Shown here in pieces: positions 1 through 5,087 of a stretch of 5,087 nt of DNA. The first letter of the stretch is position 1. Each line of letters begins with the position of its first letter. The notes below the pieces were generated by a model. The model ran no database searches, was not told where the DNA came from, and was given only the letters and a program-made list of their open reading frames with translations. The position numbers and the translations under genes were made by a program. The stretch comes from Myxococcales bacterium (GTDB taxonomy: Bacteria; Myxococcota_A; UBA9042; PHBI01; JAAZYN01), in the NCBI GenBank assembly GCA_014239625.1, contig JAAZYN010000348.1, positions 1 to 5,087 on the forward strand, in the 5' to 3' direction.

Positions 1-56
1 CCGAGCAACGACGGCAGGGGCCAAACAAGCCAGGATGGTGACCGCGTAGTTTTCAT
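1..56 (-). CDS. Possible N-terminus of a downstream gene (partial, unidentified)
   Basis: On the minus strand an ATG at 54-56 opens a frame with no stop to the left edge, reading MKTTRSPSWLVWPLPSLL. An in-frame GTG at 63-65 overlaps the carrier-protein stop codon (TAG sharing its G with GTG). That layout would fit translational coupling in one operon with the carrier-protein gene. The visible peptide has basic residues followed by a hydrophobic, Trp/Leu/Pro-rich stretch, which could be a signal or membrane segment, but this is too short to assign. There is no clear Shine-Dalgarno sequence. The neighbouring minus frame also reads as hydrophobic protein-like sequence but has no start codon after its TGA. 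The stretch could equally be noncoding. Confidence 0.3.
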   Translation of the reverse strand, partial: MKTTRSPSWLVWPLPSLL

Positions 57-64
57 ACGGGGCA

Positions 65-304
65 CTAGGCGCGGATCAGGGCCGCCAGATCGCTGAAGTT
101 GCCCAGCTGGGCAAGCTGGTCATCGGCGAAGACCTTGCCTGTCTTGTCCTCGACGAAGCCGACGAGCTCCATGAAGGTCACCGAGTCGACCGACAGGTCT
201 TCGATGGAGGTGTTCAGAGTGACGTTGTCCCATGTGCCGGCCTTGCCGGGGACAACATCGTCGAGCGCCTCCTTCAGAAGGCCGAGCAGGTCTTGATCGT
301 TCAT
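65..304 (-). CDS. Stand-alone acyl carrier protein (79 aa)
   Basis: This is a cytoplasmic carrier protein that would hold an acyl chain as a thioester on a 4'-phosphopantetheine arm. The 79-residue length is normal for a free ACP. The helix II motif is clear: LSVDSVTFMEL, with Ser41 of D40-S41-V42 as the predicted phosphopantetheine attachment site. The acidic tail of the fold (FVEDKTGKVFADDQL, then helix IV SDLAALIRA) also fits. The start at MNDQDLL is chosen because GAGG (310-313) lies 5 bases upstream and the ACP fold begins there. The longer open frame reaching about 595 adds low-complexity sequence unlike any carrier protein and overlaps the promoter. The fatty-acyl-AMP ligase encoded upstream on the same strand is the likely acyl donor, because FAAL enzymes load acyl-ACPs. 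The final product (lipopeptide, polyketide or modified lipid) cannot be told from this window. It differs in sequence from the fatty-acid-synthase ACP, so acpP is not used. Confidence 0.95.
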   Translation of the reverse strand: MNDQDLLGLLKEALDDVVPGKAGTWDNVTLNTSIEDLSVDSVTFMELVGFVEDKTGKVFADDQLAQLGNFSDLAALIRA

Positions 305-309
305 ATCAT

Positions 310-313
310 CCTC
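310..313 (-). promoter_or_regulatory. Ribosome binding site of the carrier-protein gene
   Basis: On the minus strand GAGG is followed by ATGAT and then the ATG at 302-304, a 5-base spacer. This site decides the start of the carrier protein in favour of the 79-residue form. Confidence 0.7.
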
Positions 314-361
314 ACGCGTGACATTCCGCCGCGCCGCGACGGTCCTGAATGAAGTGGGGAG

Positions 362-390
362 TCTGTAGAGACTGGCCTGCCGATTGTCAA
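362..390 (-). promoter_or_regulatory. Predicted sigma70-type promoter of the carrier-protein gene
   Basis: The minus strand carries a perfect TTGACA (385-390), a 17-base spacer, and TACAGA (362-367) as a weaker -10 box. Transcription would start near 355, giving a leader of about 50 bases before the ATG. A 22-base element shared with the ligase promoter sits 9 bases upstream of the -35 box. The weak -10 fits a promoter that depends on an activator, but that is inference. Confidence 0.55.
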
Positions 391-399
391 ACAAAGAAA

Positions 400-421
400 C
401 AAGACCGAACGCTCGCTCTGA
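400..421. promoter_or_regulatory. Shared regulatory element, copy 1 (carrier-protein promoter)
   Basis: The plus strand here contains AAGACCGAACGCTCGCTC. The same 22-base stretch occurs at 2801-2822 on the opposite strand with only two differences. Positions 402-419 form an imperfect dyad centred on CG (7 of 9 half-site positions pair), as expected for a site bound by a protein dimer. It is centred near -55 relative to the predicted start, as in the other copy. No regulator gene is present in the window. Confidence 0.55.
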
Positions 422-505
422 CCCGCGCGAAATAAGGCTCGCAGCAGATTCGAGCCGGATGTGCCGAGGGCGATGGGCCATGCCCCCGTTCGTTCCCCCT
501 CCAGG

Positions 506-523
506 TGCGAAAACGCTTTCGCA
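506..523. promoter_or_regulatory. LacI-operator-like palindrome
   Basis: TGCGAAAACGCTTTCGCA is an 18-base near-perfect palindrome with 8 of 9 half-site positions matching and a central CG. LacI-family operators typically have such a CG-centred dyad with A/T runs on each side. It lies about 200 bases upstream of the carrier-protein ATG and about 150 bases upstream of the predicted start of transcription. It could also form a hairpin of 7 base pairs with a 4-base loop. No LacI-family gene is visible nearby. Confidence 0.35.
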
Positions 524-610
524 GCGGGCAGTTGCCGCACAGCGATCGGGGCGCTGATCACCGCGGCGCTCATCCGCAGGTCCAACCCGCCCCACGGAGG
601 CCCCACCCGC

Positions 611-634
611 CGGTCACCACAGGCGTCGTGACCG
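611..634. repeat. Inverted repeat (7-bp arms, 10-base loop)
   Basis: CGGTCAC (611-617) and GTGACCG (628-634) are perfectly complementary around a 10-base loop. There is no T-run on either side, so it is not a canonical terminator. It may be a transcript hairpin or chance in GC-rich DNA. Confidence 0.3.
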
Positions 635-667
635 CAGCTGGCCGGGCCACCCCGAAACACTCATGGG

Positions 668-818
668 GCTTCGAGCGAAACCGAGGAGGCGTAGCGCCGA
701 CGGGCGGGGGCCGGAGGCGGGTGACGTTTCGACGACCGTCGAGCCAGCCGAAGGGAGCACGCGCCCCTCAGCGCTGCGGAGCGGCCGGCTGCAGCCGCAG
801 CGGCATGAACGTGCGGGG
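668..818. repeat. Intergenic repeat unit, copy 1
   Basis: This unit has two blocks found again at 840-926. Block A (668-693) starts GCTTCGAG and ends GAGGCGTA and matches 840-865 at 24 of 26 bases. Block B (784-817) contains GCCGGCTGCAGCCG followed by CATGAA and CGGG, and matches 892-926 with small gaps. The blocks are about 90 bases apart here and only about 26 apart in copy 2, so the copies differ by an insertion or deletion between blocks. Block B includes the perfect 12-base palindrome CGGCTGCAGCCG (786-797). Confidence 0.55.
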
Positions 819-839
819 CCAGCCCGGATCGTTCACGCC

Positions 840-926
840 GCTTCGAGGGAAACCAAGGAGGCGTATAGTTCTGACGGCGCGGCGCGGATCCGCCGGCTGC
901 AGCCGGCGAGACATGAAACGCTCGGG
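840..926. repeat. Intergenic repeat unit, copy 2, abutting the ligase stop codon
   Basis: Block A (840-865) and block B (892-926) repeat those of copy 1. Block B carries a perfect 18-base palindrome, CGCCGGCTGCAGCCGGCG (891-908), which lies 18 bases past the ligase stop codon in the direction of transcription. It could fold in the ligase transcript and protect or end it, but no T-run follows. The similarity ends directly at the stop codon (927-929). Confidence 0.55.
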
Positions 927-2717
927 CTAAGCGGTGACCGCTCCGACCTGGTCGAGGGAGCCATCGATGAAGCCCTGTTTGGCGGCATGGCGCTGAATCT
1001 TGCCGCTGGACGTCTTGGGGATGGACTTGGCCGCGATGAGCACGACCGCCTCGGCGACGACCTGAAAGTGGGACGCGACGGTCTTGCGGATGGCCGCGAT
1101 GACCTCGTCGGGGTCAAATGACGCATCGCGAGCGTCCACCTCGGTGACGATGCCGAGCGCTTCAGCACCGTTCTTGTCGAACCCGAAGGCAGCGATGCAC
1201 CCCTTCCGGACGTATCGGTGGGCCTCTTCGACGACCTCCTCGAGGTCCTGCGGGTAGAGGTTTTGCCCCCGAATGATGACCATGTCCTTGATGCGACCGG
1301 CGATGAAGACCTCGCCGTCACGGATGAAGGCCAGGTCACCGGTGCGCAGCCAGGTCCCTCCGGCGTCCTCACCGGCGATGCGCGCGCGAAACTCGCGCTC
1401 GCTCCGCTCGGGCATGTTCCAGTAGCCCTTGGCGACGATCGGCCCTTGAACCCAGAGCTCACCGATCGCGTCGTCGGCGCAGCGCGTCAACGTGTCCGGA
1501 TCAACGATGGCCAACGTATGCGCTTTACCGACAGAGCCGGAGCTCACCAGCTCCCGAGTGGTCTCCGCCGACGCCGGCGGGGCCAACTGCCGCCGTTGAA
1601 GTGCGTCCGCGTCGAAGGACTCGGTGACCGCGGTGCCCCAGTGATCGGCGCCGGTGACTAGCAGGGTGGCCTCGGCGAGGCCGTAGCACGGATAGTGGAA
1701 GGTGGGCTCGAACCCGGAGACCGCGAAACCGTCCTGAAAATTGCGGAGCGTTGCCGCGCGGATGGGCTCGGCGCCCGTGTAGGCGACCTTCCAGTTGCGG
1801 AGGTCCAGCGCTGCGCGTTGCTCCATGGTCGTCTTGCGCAAGATGAGCTCGAACGCAAAGTTGGGACCACCGGCCGACACGCGAAGTTCGGGGGTGCTCG
1901 CGATGGCTTTGAGCCAGCGAATGGGGCGGCGCAGAAAGGCCATCGGCGACATCAGCAGGGCTGGGAACCCGCCGTGAACCGGCGTCAAGATGGCGCCGAT
2001 GAGCCCCATGTCGTGGTAGGGCGGCAGCCAGTGGGTCGCGATGGAGTTCGGCACGTGGCCAAACTTGTGGTGTACCACCTCCACCTCGGCCAGCAGGTTG
2101 CGGTGCGTGAGCATCACGCCGCGGGGTACGCCCGTGGAGCCCGACGTGTACTGCAAAAAGGCGATCGAATCACCGTAGATCCTGGGGTGCTCCCAGCTCT
2201 CTTCGAGGCCGCTATCCAAGGTGTCTGTCGGCACCCAGGCCATGCTGGCGAACTCTGGGGCATGGACGAGCAGAGCTTTGGCCATGCGCGCGATCATCGA
2301 GTCGGTCAGGATGACCGAAGACCCGCTGTCGGCGACGATGGCCTGGAGCCGCGGCAAGGTCCGCTTGAGGCGCGCCGGGCTCGGGTCCGGTGGATACGCG
2401 GGGACCGCGATCACGCCGGCATACAGGGCGCCGAAGAAGGCCGTGATGTAGTGCATGCCGGGCGGAAACAGAAGCAGCGCCCGGTCGCCGGGCTTGGCGC
2501 GCTGAAGGATCAGGGCAGCGATCGCCCGCGCTCGGCGATCGAGCTCCCCATAGGTGATCACATCTTTTTTGCTGTCACCGTCGATGAGGAAGGTGATGGC
2601 CGTGTCATCCGGGAAATGCTCGGCGTGGTGTCGCACGATGGACACCAGGGTCGGAAGCTCGGCGCTGGTGTCCCCGCGGCCCAGACCCGGGCGCGTCACG
2701 AAGGGCTGTTGTGTCAT
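927..2717 (-). CDS. Fatty-acyl-AMP ligase (FAAL, 596 aa)
   Basis: This cytoplasmic ANL-superfamily enzyme would activate a fatty acid with ATP to acyl-AMP and pass it to a phosphopantetheine carrier. Core motifs are intact: P-loop-like YTSGSTGVPRGVMLTH (190-205), YGLAEA (345-350), LRTGD (457-461), the hinge region GRIKD (474-478), and the C-terminal IPKTSSGKIQR with predicted catalytic Lys573. FAAL rather than CoA-ligase identity is suggested by WLPPYHDMGLIGA (230-242), GGPNFAFELILRK (283-295), GAEPIR (315-320), and the extra segment after YGLAEA (about 360-395), all typical of the FadD32-like group. Length fits stand-alone FAALs of about 580-600 residues, with no carrier or reductase domain attached. 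The start is MTQQPFV, preceded by AGGAG with a 5-base spacer. The free carrier protein downstream on the same strand is the probable partner. FAAL versus CoA ligase remains a motif-based call. Confidence 0.95.
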   Translation of the reverse strand: MTQQPFVTRPGLGRGDTSAELPTLVSIVRHHAEHFPDDTAITFLIDGDSKKDVITYGELDRRARAIAALILQRAKPGDRALLLFPPGMHYITAFFGALYAGVIAVPAYPPDPSPARLKRTLPRLQAIVADSGSSVILTDSMIARMAKALLVHAPEFASMAWVPTDTLDSGLEESWEHPRIYGDSIAFLQYTSGSTGVPRGVMLTHRNLLAEVEVVHHKFGHVPNSIATHWLPPYHDMGLIGAILTPVHGGFPALLMSPMAFLRRPIRWLKAIASTPELRVSAGGPNFAFELILRKTTMEQRAALDLRNWKVAYTGAEPIRAATLRNFQDGFAVSGFEPTFHYPCYGLAEATLLVTGADHWGTAVTESFDADALQRRQLAPPASAETTRELVSSGSVGKAHTLAIVDPDTLTRCADDAIGELWVQGPIVAKGYWNMPERSEREFRARIAGEDAGGTWLRTGDLAFIRDGEVFIAGRIKDMVIIRGQNLYPQDLEEVVEEAHRYVRKGCIAAFGFDKNGAEALGIVTEVDARDASFDPDEVIAAIRKTVASHFQVVAEAVVLIAAKSIPKTSSGKIQRHAAKQGFIDGSLDQVGAVTA

Positions 2718-2722
2718 CGTCT

Positions 2723-2727
2723 CTCCT
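2723..2727 (-). promoter_or_regulatory. Ribosome binding site of the ligase gene
   Basis: The minus strand reads AGGAGAGACGATG. The strong AGGAG core is 5 bases from the ATG at 2715-2717 and fixes the start, against a longer open frame reaching 2999 that would run through the promoter. Confidence 0.85.
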
Positions 2728-2763
2728 GAGTCGCGCGCCGATCCGCGGGCGCTCCGGCGGGGA

Positions 2764-2792
2764 GCTATAAACGGTGTAACTGTCCGCAGCAA
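2764..2792 (-). promoter_or_regulatory. Predicted sigma70-type promoter of the ligase gene
   Basis: The minus strand carries TTGCTG (2787-2792), a 17-base spacer, and TATAGC (2764-2769). The local AT-rich patch (GTTTATAG) stands out in GC-rich DNA. Transcription would start near 2757, giving a leader of about 40 bases. The shared regulatory element ends 8 bases upstream of the -35 box, nearly the same layout as at the carrier-protein promoter, and this supports both predictions. Confidence 0.55.
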
Positions 2793-2800
2793 GGAGCGTT

Positions 2801-2822
2801 TCCGAGCGAGCGTTTGGTCTTG
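2801..2822. promoter_or_regulatory. Shared regulatory element, copy 2 (ligase promoter)
   Basis: The minus strand here contains AAGACCAAACGCTCGCTC. It matches 20 of 22 bases of the plus strand at 400-421. Relative to its promoter it is inverted compared with copy 1, but its centre is at about -54.5 versus -55.5. The site lies in the 201-base divergent region, so the plus-strand genes starting at 2919 could also respond to it, although no clear plus-strand promoter is visible there. Confidence 0.55.
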
Positions 2823-2918
2823 AGGTCGGTGTGCGGCGAGATCCGTCTTTTTTGGACAGCTCAGCAGATCGCACCGAGGCTCCGCCGAGCACCGCAACCG
2901 AAGACCCAAGAGGCCGCC

Positions 2919-3530
2919 ATGAGTGCCCACATCGACCTGCGCCCGCCCCCTCCAGAGTTCGGCAAGGTGATCCCCTTCCCGGCGAACGCCCGCACTCACG
3001 CCGTGACCTCCCCGCGCCTGGCTGTCGTCGTCGCCTACGCCGGGTCATCCGGAGAGGCCGAGACCACCATCGACGACACCTCGGACGACTCCCTGGTGGA
3101 CGCCCTGCGGCACCAGATCGTGTCGCTCGCAGAGCACTACGCTCGCGACATCACAGCGCTCAACCAGGGCAATGAGGCGCTGGGAAAAGCCAACGCGGAT
3201 CTGAAGGCCGACCTCCTCGACGCGTGGCGGCAGGTCGCCCGAATGCACGTCCGGGCCGCGAGCGCCGAATGTGACGCGGCCCATTCCGAGGAGGCGACTC
3301 AAGAGGCTGTCGCGGAGGCCAACGCGCTCTTCCGCCAGGTCCGGGAGATGTCGATCATGGTGGGCGAGCTTCGGACCGAGCTGGCGGCCACCCGGCAGCG
3401 CGAGACCCTCTTTCGGGAGGCCGCTCAGTGTCGGTTCTTCGAAGCGAGCCGTAAACGACGGCTGCTCGAGGCCGCGACCGCAGCGCCGCCGCCCCCCCGA
3501 CACACAGGTCCGCCACTGCCAGAGGCCTGA
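2919..3530 (+). CDS. Predicted coiled-coil protein of unknown function (203 aa)
   Basis: I do not recognise a family. The start ATG is preceded by AAGAGG with a 5-base gap. An upstream in-frame start at 2814 exists but lies inside the ligase regulatory region. Residues 1-56 look disordered (PPPPEF, then acidic IDDTSDDS). Residues about 57-186 are rich in Ala, Glu, Arg, Gln and Leu with no proline, so they are probably one long helical or coiled-coil region. A Pro-rich tail (APPPPRHTGPPLPEA) ends the protein. There is no signal peptide or membrane segment, so it is probably cytoplasmic. It is divergent from the ligase gene and 53 bases upstream of the pilus-type ATPase gene on the same strand, with no terminator between, so cotranscription is plausible. 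A structural or adaptor role near the motor protein is only a guess. Confidence 0.75.
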   Translation: MSAHIDLRPPPPEFGKVIPFPANARTHAVTSPRLAVVVAYAGSSGEAETTIDDTSDDSLVDALRHQIVSLAEHYARDITALNQGNEALGKANADLKADLLDAWRQVARMHVRAASAECDAAHSEEATQEAVAEANALFRQVREMSIMVGELRTELAATRQRETLFREAAQCRFFEASRKRRLLEAATAAPPPPRHTGPPLPEA

Positions 3531-3583
3531 ATGTCGTCGGGCCCTCTGGTGAAACCGCGCCGTTTAGCGCTATCTTCTGGCCC

Positions 3584-5087
3584 ATGCGCACGCTCGAACT
3601 AACCGGTGCCGCGCACGAAGCGTGCGCCCGAGTCCTCCGAACCTCGTCTCTCTTCAGTGGCCTGACCGCTGACCAGCATCACTGGCTGCTCGAGCGCTGC
3701 GAGCTGTGTCAATACGAGGAGTACGAGGCGTTGGTGGAGCAGGGCACGTCGCCCGACGGGCTGTTCATGCTGGTGCAAGGCTCAGCCTCGGTCTTGATGC
3801 GTCAGGACAGCTGGATGCAAGAGGTCGGTCGCCTCGACGCGCCCACGATCGTCGGCGAGCAGTCGCTGCTCCTGGGGCAAACCAGAACCGCCACGGTGGC
3901 AGCCGTCACTCAGGTCCGGGCGCTCCGGATGTCCGCGGATGTCTTCTTTCAGTTGTTTCAGGCGGCCCCCTCCTTCGGGATCGCCATCGCACAGGCGCTC
4001 GCGCTCCGGTTGAAAAATGCGTCCGTCGAGCTGCTCATGGCCAGCGGCGAACAAAAGACCAAACCGACCAAAGAGGCGCTGGAGCTACTCCCCCTCCAGT
4101 TCCTATACAGACATCGCGTTTTGCCGATGCGAGTCGAGGGCAAGCGCGTGATCCTCGGCGTCGTTCAAGACCCCAGCAAGGCGATGCTGTCAGCTGTTCG
4201 AGAGAAGCTTCCTACGGCGGACCTCAGGCTGGTGCGGATCGGCGCCGGCGTGTTCGATGAGGTCATGAGCAGCTACGGCGGGATCCCCACGCTGCAACAG
4301 GATGACGATCGGGACGTGACGCCCCCGAAAGACGACACGAAGAAGGGACCACAGAAGGTCAAAGACAAGCGTCAGCGGCCGTCGGCACGCCTCGACCCCA
4401 TCTTGCAACGGATGGTGGCCGAGGGCGCGTCAGACCTCCACATGTGCGGTAGCCAGAAGCCCTTCTGGCGGATCGACGGCGTCATCAAAGAGCTCGAAGA
4501 TGCGCGCGTCCTGAAGACAGAAGAGGTCTACGAGCTCTGCGAGCCGACGTTGACACAGCTGGCGCTGGAGAGCTTCGAGGAGTTCTACGACTGCGACTAC
4601 GCCTACTCGATCGAAAGCGGGGATCGATTCCGAGTCAACATGTTCCGCGACTTCGGTGGCGTCTCGGCCGCCTTCCGCGCGATCCCGAACAAGCTGATGA
4701 CGCCCCAGCAGCTGGGGCTGCCGCCGGTGATCCAGCAGTTCTGTCACCTCCCCAAGGGGCTGGTGTTGGTCACCGGCCCCACGGGAAGCGGAAAGACGAC
4801 GACGCTCGCGGCGATGCTGGATTACGTCAACGCCAACCAGAGCAAGCACGTCATCACGCTCGAAGATCCGATCGAGTTTGTTCACGTCTCCAAAAAGTGC
4901 CTGGTCAACCAGCGCGAGATCGGCAACCACAGCGTCAGCTTCAAGCGAGCGCTGCGAGCCGCCCTGCGCGAGGATCCAGACATCGTGCTGGTCGGTGAGA
5001 TGCGCGATCTGGAGACCGTCGATCTGGCGCTCGAGACGGCGGCGACCGGCCACCTGGTGTTTGGGACGATGCACACCTCCACGGCCG
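3584..5087 (+). CDS. PilT-type ATPase with N-terminal cyclic-nucleotide-binding domain (partial, 3' end outside window)
   Basis: The 501 visible codons are uninterrupted and continue past the right edge. Domains in order: a cyclic-nucleotide-binding fold (about 18-145) with phosphate-cassette residues GEQSLLLGQTRTATV (91-105, including Glu92 and Arg101); a short GspE-N-like domain (about 161-233, LPLQFLYRHRVLPMRVEGK); a charged linker (about 237-268); the PilT N-terminal domain (from about 269, GASDLHM at 281-287, RFRVNMFRD at 348-356); and the RecA-like motor. The motor has Walker A GPTGSGKT (398-405), Asp box ITLEDPIEF (424-432), Walker B region DIVLVGEMRDLET (466-478) and His box TGHLVFGTMHT (488-498). 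GEMRD is typical of PilT retraction ATPases rather than PilB or GspE. The expected role is a hexameric cytoplasmic motor at the base of a type IV pilus, perhaps gated by a nucleotide second messenger. No Shine-Dalgarno sequence precedes the ATG. The start fits the domain boundary. The rest of the motor, about 120 or more residues, is missing from the window. Confidence 0.93.
   Translation, partial: MRTLELTGAAHEACARVLRTSSLFSGLTADQHHWLLERCELCQYEEYEALVEQGTSPDGLFMLVQGSASVLMRQDSWMQEVGRLDAPTIVGEQSLLLGQTRTATVAAVTQVRALRMSADVFFQLFQAAPSFGIAIAQALALRLKNASVELLMASGEQKTKPTKEALELLPLQFLYRHRVLPMRVEGKRVILGVVQDPSKAMLSAVREKLPTADLRLVRIGAGVFDEVMSSYGGIPTLQQDDDRDVTPPKDDTKKGPQKVKDKRQRPSARLDPILQRMVAEGASDLHMCGSQKPFWRIDGVIKELEDARVLKTEEVYELCEPTLTQLALESFEEFYDCDYAYSIESGDRFRVNMFRDFGGVSAAFRAIPNKLMTPQQLGLPPVIQQFCHLPKGLVLVTGPTGSGKTTTLAAMLDYVNANQSKHVITLEDPIEFVHVSKKCLVNQREIGNHSVSFKRALRAALREDPDIVLVGEMRDLETVDLALETAATGHLVFGTMHTSTA

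Larger units (their letters stand above)
305..926. other. 622-base gap between carrier protein and ligase, no convincing gene
   Basis: The open frames in this gap, on either strand, give Arg/Gly/Pro-rich translations with no recognisable domain, so I treat it as noncoding. It contains, from the ligase end: two diverged copies of a GC-rich repeat (840-926 and 668-818), a 7-bp inverted repeat with a 10-base loop (611-634, arms CGGTCAC and GTGACCG), a CG-centred palindrome (506-523), the shared regulatory element (400-421), and the carrier-protein promoter and leader. No hairpin followed by a T-run is seen, so no Rho-independent terminator is called. Its length argues against simple tight co-translation of the ligase and carrier protein. 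Confidence 0.7.

Noticed and set aside
65..595. Longer, 176-residue version of the carrier protein
   Set aside because: The extra 97 residues are Arg/Gly-rich without domain features, run through the predicted promoter, and the internal ATG at 302-304 has a good ribosome binding site.
301..660. 119-residue minus-strand open frame in the intergenic gap
   Set aside because: No recognisable family or ribosome binding site, and it overlaps the carrier-protein promoter and inverted repeats. GC-rich DNA gives such frames by chance.
891..908. Rho-independent terminator for the ligase gene
   Set aside because: The palindrome is perfect, but no T-run follows it in the direction of transcription, so only a repeat or hairpin is claimed.
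505..1121. Plus-strand open frames of 141 and 152 residues across the gap and the ligase 3' end
   Set aside because: Translations are repeat-derived and Arg/Gly-rich, and the second overlaps the end of the well-supported ligase gene in antisense.
1695..2729. 344-residue plus-strand open frame
   Set aside because: It is entirely antisense to the ligase, whose motifs are intact. The frame is a product of high third-position GC.
2846..2853. T-run in GTCTTTTTTGG as a terminator
   Set aside because: No GC-rich hairpin directly precedes it on either strand, and it lies in the divergent region between two genes rather than after a gene.
3548..3576. Promoter for the ATPase gene (TATCTT at 3571-3576)
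   Set aside because: The matching -35 region is poor, and the 53-base gap after the coiled-coil gene makes readthrough equally likely.
4430..5074. 214-residue minus-strand open frame
   Set aside because: It is antisense to the PilT-type motor domain with its Walker and His boxes, so it is a shadow.

Overview
The window is GC-rich DNA with long intact genes, strong G/C preference at third codon positions, and Shine-Dalgarno plus sigma70-like signals. The gene content is a stand-alone fatty-acyl-AMP ligase with a free acyl carrier protein, next to a type IV pilus ATPase fused to a cyclic-nucleotide-binding domain. This suggests a myxobacterium or related member of the former Deltaproteobacteria. 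That placement is an inference from gene content and composition, because no taxonomic marker is present.

Left part, minus strand: a FAAL-type acyl-adenylating enzyme (927-2717) and, 622 bases downstream, a 79-residue acyl carrier protein (65-304). Together they make a plausible two-protein module in which the ligase adenylates a fatty acid and transfers it to the phosphopantetheine arm of the carrier protein. A possible further minus-strand gene begins at the carrier protein's stop codon and runs off the left edge, but only about 20 codons are visible. The 622-base gap has no convincing gene. It holds a promoter for the carrier protein, a LacI-operator-like palindrome, and two diverged copies of a GC-rich intergenic repeat whose last copy ends at the ligase stop codon.

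The ligase and carrier protein each appear to have their own promoter (-35 and -10 boxes 17 bases apart). Just upstream of each -35 box lies the same 22-base element (20 of 22 identical, in opposite orientations). It is centred at nearly the same distance from the predicted start sites, about -55. This is the strongest regulatory signal in the window and suggests that one protein controls both genes, although they are not an obvious single operon.

Right part, plus strand, divergent from the ligase: a 203-residue helical, probably coiled-coil protein of unknown function (2919-3530). It is followed after 53 bases by the 5' 501 codons of a multidomain PilT/GspE-family ATPase (3584 to the right edge). 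That protein has, in order, a cyclic-nucleotide-binding domain, a short GspE-N-like domain, a charged linker, and a PilT-type motor with intact Walker A, Asp box, Walker B and His box. The two plus-strand genes could be cotranscribed. No mobile element, CRISPR array, tRNA or rRNA gene was seen.
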